A stretch of 58,446 nucleotides of DNA from an uncultured Lachnospiraceae bacterium (GTDB taxonomy: Bacteria > Bacillota > Clostridia > Lachnospirales > Lachnospiraceae): the NCBI GenBank assembly GCA_947626415.1, contig CANQSA010000015.1, forward strand, positions 1 to 58,446, read 5' to 3'. The notes under the pieces are model-generated. The model made no database searches and was not told where the DNA came from. It saw only the letters and a list, made by a program, of their open reading frames with translations. The position numbers and the translations under genes were made by a program. This document shows positions 25,743 to 35,454 of this stretch, piece after piece (position 1 is the first letter of the stretch; the number at the start of each line of letters is the position of its first letter).

Positions 25743-26010
25743 ATTTCGCGATAAACTCCTTTGCCCGGGCGGTCAGAATGCTGCCGCCGCCTCCTTTTCC
25801 TCCAATCACGGTTTCCGTCAGCGGAAAGCCGAGAACTGCTTCCGCATGCCGGATCAGGTAACTGGCCTTGCTGTACGCCATGTGCATTTCCATGGCGGAG
25901 GCTCGAAGAGAACCGGTGCGTTCAATCCCTTTTAAAAGCCGGCAGGGGCCTTCTCCGAAAAACTTTTCACCGTTATCGTCTCGCAGAAAAATACGGGTTG
26001 TAGGCTGCAT
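25675..26010 (-). CDS. ModE-like regulator, DNA-binding domain only
   Basis: A 111-residue winged-helix protein. Its helix-turn-helix (GIERTGSLRASAMEMHMAYSKA) and the wing motif GGKGGGGSILT match the N-terminal domain of ModE. The C-terminal molybdate-binding TOBE domains of the E. coli protein are absent. It probably binds the palindrome at 28952-28975. How it senses molybdate is unclear. ATG 26010 with GGGAGAA upstream is chosen over 26049. It overlaps the ATPase gene by 38 bp and is in the same operon. Confidence 0.85.
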   Translation of the reverse strand: MQPTTRIFLRDDNGEKFFGEGPCRLLKGIERTGSLRASAMEMHMAYSKASYLIRHAEAVLGFPLTETVIGGKGGGGSILTARAKEFIAKYEAYRDACYEANETIYRKIFSD

Positions 26011-26836
26011 AATATTCTCCCTTCTCGGTTTCGGCCGGCAGCATAACAAGCTGGCAGGCGCCGTTTTCCTCGACTGCCGTCAGATGAACCGGCCCGTAAA
26101 TGGCGGACAATACCCGCTGCATATCGGAAAGCGGATCCTTGTCAGGCCGGAGGCTGCCGATACAGACGCCGTCTTTCAGCAGCAGGATCTGCCGGCAGTA
26201 ATTGAGCGCCAGAGAAGGATCGTGCAGACTGATCAGAGCGGCTTTATCGGTTCCTTCAATCATTTGACACAGCAGACGCATCATCGCGTGACGGTGAGGA
26301 AAATCCAGAGCGCTTTCCGGTTCGTCAAGCAGCAGAAGCACGGAGTGTTCGATCATGGCGCGCGCCAGAATGCAGAGCTGTTTCTGTCCTTCGCTGAGCG
26401 TCAGATAATCCTGTTCGGCGCAGGCGTCCATTCCCACGGTTCGCAGCGCCTCCAGGGCCTGTTGTCTCTGCTGTTTCGAGGGATGCTCGAGGATTCCCAG
26501 AACCGGGTTAAAGCCCATGAGCACCACGTCCAGAACCGGCAGGGAAATGGCAATCCCGGTCCGCTGGGGAATATAACTGATCCGTCGTGCCAGTTCTCTT
26601 ACGGACAGGGTATGCAGAACCTGTCCCGTCAGCATACAGTCGCCGGTGTAAGGAAGCTGCCGGCACAGCACTTTCAGAAGCGTAGTTTTTCCGCAGCCGT
26701 TCGCGCCCAGCAGAGCGGTCAGCGTACCGCCCTCCAGCGCAAAGGAAACATCGGTCAGTACCCGGCGCCGTCCGTATCCGGCTTCTATGTGCATGGCCTG
26801 TAAAACAGGAACCTGTGTTTGTGTTTCATTTCCCAT
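25973..26836 (-). CDS. ABC transporter ATPase (FecE-type), molybdate/tungstate importer
   Basis: A 287-residue nucleotide-binding subunit. Walker A GANGCGKTT, signature LSEGQ, Walker B LLLLDEP and the His-loop (SLHDPSLAL) are all intact. The closest architecture is the FecE/BtuD group that powers type II importers for siderophores, cobalamin and, in the MolBCA system, molybdate/tungstate. Molybdate is inferred from the ModE-like and MobA-like genes in the operon and the molybdenum hydroxylase opposite. It starts four bases after the permease stop. Confidence 0.88.
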   Translation of the reverse strand: MGNETQTQVPVLQAMHIEAGYGRRRVLTDVSFALEGGTLTALLGANGCGKTTLLKVLCRQLPYTGDCMLTGQVLHTLSVRELARRISYIPQRTGIAISLPVLDVVLMGFNPVLGILEHPSKQQRQQALEALRTVGMDACAEQDYLTLSEGQKQLCILARAMIEHSVLLLLDEPESALDFPHRHAMMRLLCQMIEGTDKAALISLHDPSLALNYCRQILLLKDGVCIGSLRPDKDPLSDMQRVLSAIYGPVHLTAVEENGACQLVMLPAETEKGEYYAAYNPYFSARR

Positions 26837-26840
26837 TATT

Positions 26841-27821
26841 CTACCTCAGTTTCGACGGATTGTCACTCTTTTTTATGATCAGATACAGTAAAAACGGCGC
26901 GCCCAAAAGGGAGGTAAAGACGCTGACCGGCAGTTCACTCGCAGCCGTACTGCGCGCCAGAATATCGGAAACGGTAAGCAGCAGTCCGCCGAAGAGTCCG
27001 CTTAAAAGCAGGGCAGAAAGCCGGTTGTCCCGTGTGATCAGGCGGGCGATGTGCGGCGCCAGCAGTCCGATAAAGCTGATAATGCCGGTCAGACTGATCA
27101 CCGAAGCCACCACCAGAGTCGCCAGGATCAGGATCAAAAGCCGGAGTTTTCCAACGGCTACGCCCAGCATTCGGGCTTCCGATTCTTCTACGGATAACAG
27201 AAGGATCTGCCGGTGCAGCAGGAAAATGCCGAGCAGTCCCAGAATACATACAATACAATAAAAAGGGATCTGACGCAGCGTAATGGCGTTCAGGCTGCCC
27301 ATGATCCAGTATTCAATGGAAGCCAGCTGTTTTTCCGGATCGGCAGTCAGCTTTAAAAGCATTAAAACCGTCTGCGCGATGGAATGTACGGCGATTCCCG
27401 CCAGAACAATGCTGCCGTGATCCTTTCCGGACGCCAGAGAAGCCAGCATCAGGGCGAGGAGGACCGCCAGCAGTCCGCCCGCGAACGCGGACAGTGTGAC
27501 AGACATGGCGGAGGCAGGCAGAAACAGAATGGCAAACGCCGCGCCTGCGCTGGCGCCGGAGGAGACGCCGATCATATCCGGCGCAGCCAGGGGATTGCGG
27601 AATACAGTCTGAAATACAAAGCCTGCCGTTCCCAGGGCAAAACCGCCCAGTCCGGCGATCAGAGTCCGGGGAAGACGCAGCGTCAAAAAGACGGTCTGCT
27701 GCATGAAATCTCCTGCCAGAAGCTGTTGTAATGTAAGCGGATATTTTCCGATAAAAAGAGAGAAAATCATTGCCCCCACAAAAAGGGTGAGGGCAAGGAT
27801 CAGACTAGTTTGCTTTTTCAT
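26841..27821 (-). CDS. FecCD-type ABC permease, molybdate/tungstate importer
   Basis: A 326-residue permease with about ten helices, FecCD family. LRLPRTLIAGLGGFALGTAGFVFQ and NPLAAPDMIGVSSGAS are signature segments. GLLAPHIARL near the C-terminus is the ATPase-coupling region. ATG 27821, overlapping the binding-protein gene by 17 bp, gives the normal N-terminus. An upstream ATG (27863) is possible. The substrate inference is as for the ATPase; iron-siderophore transport is the alternative. Confidence 0.88.
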   Translation of the reverse strand: MKKQTSLILALTLFVGAMIFSLFIGKYPLTLQQLLAGDFMQQTVFLTLRLPRTLIAGLGGFALGTAGFVFQTVFRNPLAAPDMIGVSSGASAGAAFAILFLPASAMSVTLSAFAGGLLAVLLALMLASLASGKDHGSIVLAGIAVHSIAQTVLMLLKLTADPEKQLASIEYWIMGSLNAITLRQIPFYCIVCILGLLGIFLLHRQILLLSVEESEARMLGVAVGKLRLLILILATLVVASVISLTGIISFIGLLAPHIARLITRDNRLSALLLSGLFGGLLLTVSDILARSTAASELPVSVFTSLLGAPFLLYLIIKKSDNPSKLR

Positions 27822-28926
27822 AAAGGTTTTCCAGATCCGGCGTAAATCCGTAAAAAGTTTCATAATAATTTTTTGCTGCCTGTTTCCATGCGTCTGCCGG
27901 ATATGTGTCGGCATGGATTACAGAGGCAAGCCACATACTGCCTAAAATGCTGCTGGGTACCGGACTGTCCCATGCTTCGATGGCATTCGGGAACTGATAG
28001 ACATGACCGTTTTTGACGGCAGTGCAGTTTTTGAGGTTTTCGTCCTTCAATACGGAATCTGCCGTATATTCGGCGTCTGCCGCCAAAATGATGTAATCCG
28101 GGTCCCAGGCAAGCAGCTGTTCATAGGAAATATCTGCCCAGTAGTCCTCGGTCAGCTCCGCGGCCGCATTGACGCCGCCTGCCTGTGTGATCAGGCTGTT
28201 CTGGTACATGGCGGGACCGGCGCAGGATAACAGGGCGCTATTGCTTGCCAGATAAATGCTGGGGGAATCCGTCCCCTTTAACTGATCCGTCAGCGGAGCC
28301 AGCTGCTCATCATGAAAAGCCAGAAGGGATTCGGCCCGCGCCTTTGTATTGGTCGCCGTGCCAAGCAGAGTGACGGCTTCTTCCAGCAGATCCGCATCCT
28401 CCGGGTTCACCGCGATGACCTTTAACCCCAGTTCTTCCAGAGAAGGAATGGTATCCTTTAACTTGGCCGGGAGAATGATCAGATCCGGAGAAAGCGCGGC
28501 GCAGCCTTCCAGGTCAAATTCTTTTGCGGTGCCGACACTGGGAAGGTCAATGATATCGGGAGCGCTTAGCTGATAGATATTCCGGCTCCCTGCTTTTGCC
28601 TCAACGCCGACCAGCTTCTCCTGAAGTCCCAGCGCGATCAGCAGACTGGTTGAAATGTAATAGCCGCTCACCAGTTTTTCCGGCTCTTTTTCAATGGTGA
28701 CTTCCCGTCCGAGCTGGTCCTTTACAGTAACAGGATAGGTAACGGCGCTGTCTGCCGGATCGGATTCCGGGGCAGACGTTTCCGGCGCCGTGGAAGTCGG
28801 GGTCGGATTTTCAATCGTGGTTTCTTCCTTTGCGTTATTATTTCCGCAGGCGGTCAGTCCCAGGATCAGAACAGCCGTCAGCAGGATGGAAATCAGTTGG
28901 TTTCGAGTTTTGTTTTTTTGCTTCAT
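27805..28926 (-). CDS. Substrate-binding lipoprotein of the importer
   Basis: A 373-residue type III periplasmic-binding-fold lipoprotein (BtuF/FepB/MolA class). The signal peptide is at 1-26 with lipobox LTAC, lipidated Cys27. A Thr/Ser/Pro-rich linker precedes the two-lobed domain joined by a long helix. VTVKDQLGREVTIEKEPEKLV is the usual start of this class. Its neighbours suggest molybdate or tungstate. ATG 28926 has GGAGG eight bases upstream. Confidence 0.88.
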   Translation of the reverse strand: MKQKNKTRNQLISILLTAVLILGLTACGNNNAKEETTIENPTPTSTAPETSAPESDPADSAVTYPVTVKDQLGREVTIEKEPEKLVSGYYISTSLLIALGLQEKLVGVEAKAGSRNIYQLSAPDIIDLPSVGTAKEFDLEGCAALSPDLIILPAKLKDTIPSLEELGLKVIAVNPEDADLLEEAVTLLGTATNTKARAESLLAFHDEQLAPLTDQLKGTDSPSIYLASNSALLSCAGPAMYQNSLITQAGGVNAAAELTEDYWADISYEQLLAWDPDYIILAADAEYTADSVLKDENLKNCTAVKNGHVYQFPNAIEAWDSPVPSSILGSMWLASVIHADTYPADAWKQAAKNYYETFYGFTPDLENLYEKAN

Positions 28927-28951
28927 TTTTTCCTCCGTTTTTCCAAAAAGT

Positions 28952-28975
28952 CGTTATATTTTTATAAATACAACG
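28952..28975. promoter_or_regulatory. ModE-type operator palindrome
   Basis: A 24-bp near-palindrome begins CGTTATAT and ends ATACAACG. Comparing the two strands, 20 of 24 positions agree. From memory, the E. coli modA ModE site is also 24 bp and begins CGTTATATT, as here. It covers the predicted start of transcription of the importer operon (about 28971), where a bound protein would block initiation. It is also about 92 bp upstream of the hydroxylase start codon. Confidence 0.7.
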
Positions 28976-28977
28976 AT

Positions 28978-29006
28978 ATTCTAGCAAAATTTTGTTTATT
29001 TGCCAA
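28978..29006 (-). promoter_or_regulatory. Promoter of the importer operon
   Basis: Minus strand TTGGCA (29006-29001), 17-bp spacer, TAGAAT (28983-28978). Transcription should start about seven bases later, within the ModE-type palindrome. The complementary TTGCCA (29000-29005) could be a -35 for the divergent hydroxylase operon, but no good partner -10 is clear (TATGAT at 29013-29018 is at the wrong distance). Confidence 0.65.
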
Positions 29007-29067
29007 GTAAAATATGATATTCTTATGAAAGAAATAAAAATTTGCGGAAATCTGAACGGAGAGCTAC

Positions 29068-29865
29068 ATGATTACGATACAAACCTACAGAAAAGCGGAA
29101 AGTCTGGAAGAGGCGTGGACCTTGAATCAGAAGCGGGGCAATCAGATCATAGGCGGTATGCTGTGGCTGAAGATGCAGCGAAGAAGGATACAGACAGCGA
29201 TCGACCTGTCCGAACTGGGACTGGATACCATAGAAGAAGACGAGGACTGTTTCCGTATCGGCTGTATGGCAACGCTTCGGCAGCTGGAGACGCAGGAAGG
29301 ACTGAACCGCTATACAAACGGCGCGGTACGCGAAGCCCTGCGGCATATCGTAGGAGTGCAGTTCCGCAACAGCGCTACGGTCGGAGGCAGTCTGTTCGGC
29401 CGTTACGGTTTTTCGGACGTGCTTACGCTCTTTCTGGTCATGGATAGTCAGGTGGAATTGTATCGGGGCGGAATCAAACCGATGCGTGAATTTGCCGCGA
29501 TGCCATATGACCGGGATATTTTGGTGCGGATTCTTGTAAAAAAGACGCCGGCGGCATATGTTTACCAGTCCGTGCGGAATACGGATACAGATTTTCCGGT
29601 GCTGACCTGCGCCGCGGCGTGTATGGAAGGCAAACTGCGGATCGCCGTCGGAGCAAGACCGCAGCGGGCCATATTGCTGCCGGAAGCGGACGACCTGTTT
29701 TCAACGCCGCTTACCAAAGAAAAAGCGGAAGCAGTCGGCAGATATGCGGCCGAACAGATTCCGACCGGCTCCAATCTGCGGGGAAGCGCCGAATACCGGA
29801 CCCGTCTGGTACAGACGCTGGTTACCCGGGCAGTCGGACAACTGGCGGATGCGGCGGATCAATAA
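29068..29865 (+). CDS. Molybdenum hydroxylase FAD subunit (XdhB/CoxM-like)
   Basis: A 265-residue protein of the FAD-binding family of xanthine-dehydrogenase-type enzymes. The N-terminus (ITIQTYRKAESLEEAW, QIIGGMLWLK) and RNSATVGGSLFGRYGFSDV form the FAD-binding site; a CO-dehydrogenase flavoprotein C-terminal-like domain follows. It relays electrons from the Fe-S clusters of the next gene product to an acceptor. ATG 29068 follows ACGGAGAG. The partner gene starts 19 bp after its stop. Confidence 0.88.
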   Translation: MITIQTYRKAESLEEAWTLNQKRGNQIIGGMLWLKMQRRRIQTAIDLSELGLDTIEEDEDCFRIGCMATLRQLETQEGLNRYTNGAVREALRHIVGVQFRNSATVGGSLFGRYGFSDVLTLFLVMDSQVELYRGGIKPMREFAAMPYDRDILVRILVKKTPAAYVYQSVRNTDTDFPVLTCAAACMEGKLRIAVGARPQRAILLPEADDLFSTPLTKEKAEAVGRYAAEQIPTGSNLRGSAEYRTRLVQTLVTRAVGQLADAADQ

Positions 29866-29884
29866 TCAGAAAATGGGAGAGACC

Positions 29885-32731
29885 ATGGAAATACAGGTTA
29901 CCTTAAACGGGAGAAAAATCAAAAGAGAAATCGAGGCGGATCTGCTTCTGATCGATCTGGTGCGGGAACTGGGCTGCTACAGTGTGAAGCGCGGCTGCGA
30001 AACCTCCAACTGCGGACTGTGTACGGTATTTCTGGATGAAAAGCCGGTGCTGTCCTGTTCGGTATTGGCGGCGCGGGCAGACGGGCATCGGGTTACCACA
30101 ATGGAAGGACTGCAGCAGGAGGCGGCTCTGTTCGGCGCGTTTATTGCCGATCAGGGAGCGGAACAGTGCGGATTCTGCAATCCCGGTTTTATTATGAATG
30201 CAATCGCGCTGTTTCGGGAGAATCCGGATCCTACGGAACAGGAGATCCGGGAATATCTGGCGGGCAATCTCTGCCGCTGTTCCGGGTATGAAGGTCAGCT
30301 GCGGGGCATGATGAATTTTCTGACCTGGAAGAAGAAACGGGAGGCCGGAGAAGCCGCGCCGGAAAGCGAGCCCTACCAGAATCCGGCGGATATTCCCGGT
30401 CAGGGACGGCATGAGAAAGCGGCGGAAGGCGTTTACGATAAGGTGAATCAGCCGGTGCGGAAAAAAGACGCGATGCAGCTGGTAACCGGTCAGCCGGTTT
30501 ATACGGATGATCTGGCGCCTAAGGAATGTCTGATCGTGAAAGTGCTGCGTTCGCCTCACGCCAACGCGCTCATAGAAACCATACAGACGGAGGCTGCCCG
30601 GAAGGTGCCGGGGATCGAAGCAATCTATACCTGGGAAGATGTGCCGCAGGAGGGCAGACGCTATACCTGCGCCGGACAGACCTATCCGGAACCCAGTCCA
30701 TACGACCGGCTCCTCCTCGACCGGCATGTACGCTATGTAGGCGAACCGGTGGCGATTGTGGCGGGAACTACAGAAAAAGCAGTGAATAAAGCCTTAAAAC
30801 TGATCCGCGTCACCTATCAGGTGCTGGATGCAGTTCTGGATTTCCGCAAGGCGCTGGATAATCCGATTCTGGTGCATCCGGAGGAAAACTGGGAAAGCCT
30901 CTGCCCGGTCGGAGCCGACAATAAGCGGAATCTCTGCGCGCATGAAGAAAGCAGCGGCGGAGATATCGAGCAGGTGCTGTCGGACTGCGATATTGTCATT
31001 GACCGCACCTATCATACCAAAGCCTGTCAGCAGACCATGATGGAAACCTTCCGGGCGTTTTGTACCATCGACACCTACGGAAGACTGCATGTGACCAGTT
31101 CCACGCAGATCGTATTTCACTGCCGGCGGATCGTGGCGAACGCGCTTGGAATTCCCCAATCTATGGTGCGGGTTTCCAAACCCAGGATCGGCGGTGGATT
31201 CGGAGCCAAGCAGACGGTTGTGGCGGAGGTTTATCCGGCGTTTGTCACATGGAAGACCAAAAAGCCGAGTAAAATGATCTTTACCAGAGAAGAGTCCATG
31301 ACAGCCTCCACGCCCCGCCATGAAATGGAGATGCATGTGCGGCTGGGAGCTATGAAGAACGGACAGATCCGCGGGATCGATCTGTATACGCTGTCGAATA
31401 CGGGCGCTTACGGAGACCACGGGCCGACGACGGTCGGTCTGTCCGGACATAAATCCATTCCTTTGTACGCGAAAGCAGACGCCTTTCGATTTGTCAGTGA
31501 CGTGGTATATACCAACAGGATGGCGGCAGGCGCTTACCGGGGATACGGCGCGACGCAGGGACTGTTTGCCGTAGAATCTGCCGTGAATGAGCTGGCGGCG
31601 GCGCTGCATATGGATCCGTTTGCGATCCGGGAACAGAATATTGTAAAAGAAGGACAGATTATGCCTGCCTATTATAACGAAGTCAATACAAGCTGCGCGC
31701 TGGACCGGTGCCTTGCGCGGGTAAAGGAAATGAGCCGGTGGGAAGAAAAATTCCCGGTTCGGGTTCTGCCAAACGGCAAGATCCGCAGCATGGGCATGGG
31801 GATGGCAATGCAGGGCTCCTGTATTTCCGGAATCGATGTAGGCGGCGCGTCTCTGAAAGTCAATGAAGAAGGTTATTATACCCTTACGCTCGGCGCGGCC
31901 GATATGGGAACCGGATGCGATACGATCCTGGCACAGATCGCCGCCCAGGTACTGGAATGTTCAGTTGACCGGATCACGGTATTCAGCGCGGATACGGATC
32001 TCTCTCCGTATGATTCCGGTTCTTATGCTTCCAGTACCACTTATGTAACGGGAAAAGCGGTGGAAAAATGCGCGCTGGAGCTTCGGGACCGGATCTGCCT
32101 GCTGGGCGCGCAGCTTTTGAACTGTGACCGGAAGCAGGTGGAGTTTGACGGAAAACAGGTATACCGCCTAAAACCCGATGGGGACAGATCGGAAGCCGTT
32201 TCTCTGGAAGATGTGATGATCGCGTCGATGTGCGGCCATGATATCGTGCTGGAAACCAGCTATACGCACAGCTCGGCTGTGTCGCCGCCTCCGTTTATGG
32301 TGGGCGCGGCAGAAATTGAACTGGATCCGGAAACTGGTCATGTGGAGGTCGTGGATTTTTACAGCGCCGTAGACTGCGGTACACCCATTAACCCCAATCT
32401 GGCGCGGGTGCAGGCGGAGGGCGGCATCCTGCAGGGGATCGGGATGGCCCTGTCTGAAAATATCACTTACGGGGAAAAAGGACAGGTCTATGAAAATTCC
32501 CTGATGCAGTATAAGATCCCCGCCAGAACAGATGTGGGACATATCCATGTGGCATTTGAAAACAGCTATGAAGAGCAGGGACCGTTCGGCGCCAAATCGA
32601 TCGGGGAGATCGTGATCAATACGCCGCTGCCGGCGATTGCGGACGCGATTTATCAGGCGACAGGCAAACGGTTTTGCGAGCTTCCGATCCTGCCGGAGCA
32701 GATTGTGACAGGCACAGGCCAAACGAAATAG
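29885..32731 (+). CDS. Molybdenum hydroxylase: [2Fe-2S] and molybdopterin domains fused
   Basis: A 948-residue fusion of the usual small and large subunits. Residues 1-160 have two [2Fe-2S] clusters: plant-type CETSNCGLC and second-cluster CGFCNPG...CRC. From about 185 on comes the molybdopterin aldehyde-oxidase/xanthine-dehydrogenase domain with GGGFGAKQ and active-site Glu908 in SIGEIV. The enzyme hydroxylates a heterocycle using water. Xanthine phosphoribosyltransferase directly downstream suggests a purine such as hypoxanthine. ATG 29885 with GGGAGA upstream is the true start; an open extension to 29744 overlaps the FAD gene. Confidence 0.88.
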   Translation: MEIQVTLNGRKIKREIEADLLLIDLVRELGCYSVKRGCETSNCGLCTVFLDEKPVLSCSVLAARADGHRVTTMEGLQQEAALFGAFIADQGAEQCGFCNPGFIMNAIALFRENPDPTEQEIREYLAGNLCRCSGYEGQLRGMMNFLTWKKKREAGEAAPESEPYQNPADIPGQGRHEKAAEGVYDKVNQPVRKKDAMQLVTGQPVYTDDLAPKECLIVKVLRSPHANALIETIQTEAARKVPGIEAIYTWEDVPQEGRRYTCAGQTYPEPSPYDRLLLDRHVRYVGEPVAIVAGTTEKAVNKALKLIRVTYQVLDAVLDFRKALDNPILVHPEENWESLCPVGADNKRNLCAHEESSGGDIEQVLSDCDIVIDRTYHTKACQQTMMETFRAFCTIDTYGRLHVTSSTQIVFHCRRIVANALGIPQSMVRVSKPRIGGGFGAKQTVVAEVYPAFVTWKTKKPSKMIFTREESMTASTPRHEMEMHVRLGAMKNGQIRGIDLYTLSNTGAYGDHGPTTVGLSGHKSIPLYAKADAFRFVSDVVYTNRMAAGAYRGYGATQGLFAVESAVNELAAALHMDPFAIREQNIVKEGQIMPAYYNEVNTSCALDRCLARVKEMSRWEEKFPVRVLPNGKIRSMGMGMAMQGSCISGIDVGGASLKVNEEGYYTLTLGAADMGTGCDTILAQIAAQVLECSVDRITVFSADTDLSPYDSGSYASSTTYVTGKAVEKCALELRDRICLLGAQLLNCDRKQVEFDGKQVYRLKPDGDRSEAVSLEDVMIASMCGHDIVLETSYTHSSAVSPPPFMVGAAEIELDPETGHVEVVDFYSAVDCGTPINPNLARVQAEGGILQGIGMALSENITYGEKGQVYENSLMQYKIPARTDVGHIHVAFENSYEEQGPFGAKSIGEIVINTPLPAIADAIYQATGKRFCELPILPEQIVTGTGQTK

Positions 32732-32759
32732 ATACAGACGGAAAAAGGAGAAAATACAA

Positions 32760-33341
32760 ATGAAGCTGTTGGAAGAACGAATTTTAAAAGACGGGATATT
32801 GGCGGAAGGCGACGTACTGAAGGTCGACTGCTTTTTAAATCATTTAATGGACGTGAAATTGTTCCACGAGATGGGCATGGAATTTAAAAGGCTGTTTGCC
32901 GATAAACCGATCAATAAGATCCTTACCATTGAGGCCAGCGGGATCGGGATTGCCTGTGTGGTGGCAGAGTGTTTTGACGTACCGGTACTGTTTGCGAAAA
33001 AAGCGCAGAGTGTAAATCTGTCCGGTGAAGTTTATACGACCAAGGTGGAAAGCTTTACCCATAAACGGACCTATGACGTGATGGTTTCCAAAAAGTTTAT
33101 CGGCCCGCAGGATCATGTGCTGATCGTAGATGATTTCCTGGCAAACGGCTGCGCGCTGCAGGGATTGATCGAACTGGTCGAGGAAGCCGGCGCTACCGTA
33201 GAAGGAATCGGCATCTGCATTGAAAAGGGATTTCAGCAGGGCGGCAAAAAGATTCGCGACATGGGAATCCAGTTGGAATCTCTGGCTATCGTAGATGCGA
33301 TGAATCCCGCGACCGGAGAGATCAGATTCCGGGAGCAGTAA
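32760..33341 (+). CDS. xpt: Xanthine phosphoribosyltransferase
   Basis: A 193-residue type I phosphoribosyltransferase, the usual length for Xpt. The PRPP motif is [33 protein letters not shown] and SFTHKR are family-specific. It converts xanthine and PRPP to XMP. AAAGGAG lies upstream. It is 28 bp behind the hydroxylase, implying that a purine oxidation product is salvaged directly. No purine riboswitch is visible in the short gap. Confidence 0.92.
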   Translation: MKLLEERILKDGILAEGDVLKVDCFLNHLMDVKLFHEMGMEFKRLFADKPINKILTIEASGIGIACVVAECFDVPVLFAKKAQSVNLSGEVYTTKVESFTHKRTYDVMVSKKFIGPQDHVLIVDDFLANGCALQGLIELVEEAGATVEGIGICIEKGFQQGGKKIRDMGIQLESLAIVDAMNPATGEIRFREQ

Positions 33342-33381
33342 GGCCTGACAGGGATTGTGCTGAAAGCAAGCGGAGGGGAGT

Positions 33382-34302
33382 ATGGAAGAGACAGAGCGCA
33401 GATACGATAAAATCGTACTATTGCTGGTGATATTGGGGATTGCGATCATATTGGGCGTAATTGCAGAGACACTCTGGTGGCAGATCCGGACGCAATCTTA
33501 CCGGCATACGCTGTCAGAGCAGATTGAAAGACCGGATATGGATCTGCAGAGCCTTAATATAAAATGGAGATCAGACACATGCAGCATCTCCGATATCGAT
33601 CAGGTTGACCAATATGCCGACCAATATGGATTTGTAAGGGAATTTTTGAATCAGATCAGAGACTTTCCGGTAACCACGCTGATCACCGGCTCGGAGTCTG
33701 AGATCCGTTATCGGTTTGATGAGGACGGCTCCTACGATCCGGACAAAGATACCCGGACTTATGAGAATGAGGATACGCAATACTGGAGCATGACGCTGAA
33801 TTTCCGCGATCGGGAACAAACTTCATATGCTTCCGTTACTCTGTACGCCCGTTATGAGGAAGGGGATCTTTTGTTCCTCGATTACGATAGAAACCGGGAT
33901 GGAACCGGCCTGAAAGGCGGCATGAAATGTAAATATGATCTGGGGCCTTATATCGAGCAGTTCGCGAGGACGTACAAGGGGGAGTGGAGCTTTGGCGTAA
34001 AGGCTAAGGATGAAGACGGCAAACCGGAAAAATTGAATATCGCTACCATAAGATATTTCTTTGGCAAAGCCAGCGTCACCTGGAAGGAATTAGAGGATTA
34101 CGGGATCGAACCGATGCAAACGACCCGCTTTGATCTGACGGAGGGCTGGACGCTTCTCATTAGCGCGTCTCTGGGCGGCTTCGGGGAACAGCTGTCCGAC
34201 CAGCCGGCAGTGCTTCAGCTGGTCAGCCAAAAAGACAGAAGTCTGCATATGGATATCAGAAATGAAGGGATTGAGGAGTTTTATCGAAAATATGTAGAGT
34301 AA
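33382..34302 (+). CDS. Hypothetical membrane-anchored extracytoplasmic protein
   Basis: A 306-residue protein with one N-terminal hydrophobic helix (about 12-32) and a large outside domain rich in Asp, Tyr and Trp, with beta-strand-like alternation. There is no lipobox. I recognise no domain. It follows xpt after 40 bp with GGAGGGGAG just before ATG 33382, so it could be read from the hydroxylase operon, but content gives no functional tie. Two tandem lipoprotein genes downstream are also unknown surface proteins but share no clear similarity with it. Confidence 0.7.
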   Translation: MEETERRYDKIVLLLVILGIAIILGVIAETLWWQIRTQSYRHTLSEQIERPDMDLQSLNIKWRSDTCSISDIDQVDQYADQYGFVREFLNQIRDFPVTTLITGSESEIRYRFDEDGSYDPDKDTRTYENEDTQYWSMTLNFRDREQTSYASVTLYARYEEGDLLFLDYDRNRDGTGLKGGMKCKYDLGPYIEQFARTYKGEWSFGVKAKDEDGKPEKLNIATIRYFFGKASVTWKELEDYGIEPMQTTRFDLTEGWTLLISASLGGFGEQLSDQPAVLQLVSQKDRSLHMDIRNEGIEEFYRKYVE

Positions 34303-34386
34303 AATATCCGTAGTGCCTCTCCCGATTCCTTGACCTTCAGAGATATACATAAGCGTTTGGTTTCTAAAAGGAAATGGCGAAATGTA

Positions 34387-34415
34387 TTGACAAAAGGTCT
34401 GCTTTGGAATATTAT
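34387..34415 (+). promoter_or_regulatory. Promoter of the AbiF RNA and gene
   Basis: TTGACA (34387-34392), 17-bp spacer, TATTAT (34410-34415). Predicted start of transcription is about 34422, immediately ahead of the folded RNA. Confidence 0.8.
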
Positions 34416-34421
34416 ATTAAC

Positions 34422-34485
34422 AACAGAACCCGCCACGCCTAGGTCTGCCAATGGCAGATATGCGCAACCCGGCGGGACTTTACAT
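34422..34485 (+). ncRNA. Structured leader RNA upstream of abiF (abiF-type motif)
   Basis: The transcript would begin near 34422. CCCGCC (34429-34434) pairs with GGCGGG (34471-34476), enclosing a perfect internal hairpin TCTGCC-AAT-GGCAGA (34444-34458) and single-stranded segments. Only three T residues follow, so read-through into the gene is expected. Comparative genomics has described a conserved abiF RNA upstream of Abi_2 family genes; the location and closed-stem layout agree, but I could not run a covariance model. It may neutralise or be processed with the protein. Confidence 0.65.
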
Positions 34486-34500
34486 ATACGGAGAAAAATA

Positions 34501-35409
34501 ATGCATCAATATCCAAAAACAATTTTATCCATACAGCAACAGATTCAATCCTACATTGATGCAGGAATGGAAGTTTCAGCTAAGGATGAGGCTGAGAAAG
34601 CATTAACAACAATAGGGTACTATCGTCTGCGAGGTTATTCGTACCATTTATATGATAATGCAACGAAGAAATATCAACCTAATACAAAGTTTTCTGATGT
34701 GTTATCTTTATATCAATTTGATACAGCTTTATCACAGTTAGCGTTTTCAATGCTGTCTTCAATTGAGGTTGCTCTTCGAGTGCGCTTGAAAGAATCACTT
34801 CTTATATATGGAGATCCATTGGTTTTAAATGATCCGTCTATATTTGATGATAAAAAGAGTTATTGGCAGAATGAAAGTATAATTGCATCTGAAATAGCAC
34901 GATCGAATGATGTTTTTATAAAGCATAACTTTTTAAATTACGGTGGTCAGGTTCCTGTTTGGGCTGCGGTAGAGGTGATGTCATTTGGCACATTATCAAA
35001 GACGATAAAGAATCTTAGTACTGGTATAGGATCGGCATATTCTAAGCTGGCTGAATATTATAAATATAAGACGCCGAATGGAAATATGGTCAAGCCCAGT
35101 AAAAAAATGCTTTCTTCATGGATACATGCTGCTTCGAGTTTAAGGAATATGTGTGCCCACAACAGTCGAATCTATAATCGAGTTATAGCTACAACGCCGG
35201 AATTAATCACGACTGACAGGTTGAATCCGCAGCCAAAATATAATGGGCTCTATCAAATTGCTCTTGCAATGAAGTATTTACGTTCGACAAATCAAGCATG
35301 GGTAGATTTTGTAACAGAGTTCAAGCGGCTCATCTCTGTGTATGATGCTGTGATTGATATGGAAAGAATGAATTTCCCGACTGATTGGGAAAGCCATTTT
35401 GAGATTTAA
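34501..35409 (+). CDS. Abi family (Abi_2; AbiD/AbiF) abortive-infection protein
   Basis: A 302-residue protein. The N-terminal YYRLRGYSYHLYD and central LRVRLKESLLIYGD, then RNMCAHNSRIYNR, are Abi_2 signatures. The last contains the R-x4-H (RNMCAH) motif shared with HEPN-fold RNases, so RNA cleavage on phage infection is plausible. Base composition is clearly AT-richer than flanking genes, a sign of horizontal transfer. ATG 34501 follows ACGGAGA. An in-frame extension from 34330 runs through the promoter and RNA and is rejected. Confidence 0.88.
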   Translation: MHQYPKTILSIQQQIQSYIDAGMEVSAKDEAEKALTTIGYYRLRGYSYHLYDNATKKYQPNTKFSDVLSLYQFDTALSQLAFSMLSSIEVALRVRLKESLLIYGDPLVLNDPSIFDDKKSYWQNESIIASEIARSNDVFIKHNFLNYGGQVPVWAAVEVMSFGTLSKTIKNLSTGIGSAYSKLAEYYKYKTPNGNMVKPSKKMLSSWIHAASSLRNMCAHNSRIYNRVIATTPELITTDRLNPQPKYNGLYQIALAMKYLRSTNQAWVDFVTEFKRLISVYDAVIDMERMNFPTDWESHFEI

Positions 35410-35454
35410 AAGAACATAATTTGTGGAAAGGTTGTAAAAATATAACTGATAGAA

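Noticed and set aside
29744..29884. Longer N-terminus for the molybdenum hydroxylase
   Set aside because: It overlaps the FAD subunit gene; ATG 29885 has a ribosome site and begins the ferredoxin domain correctly.
34330..34500. Extended N-terminus of the Abi protein
   Set aside because: It would run through the promoter and structured RNA; ATG 34501 has a ribosome site and starts the family domain.
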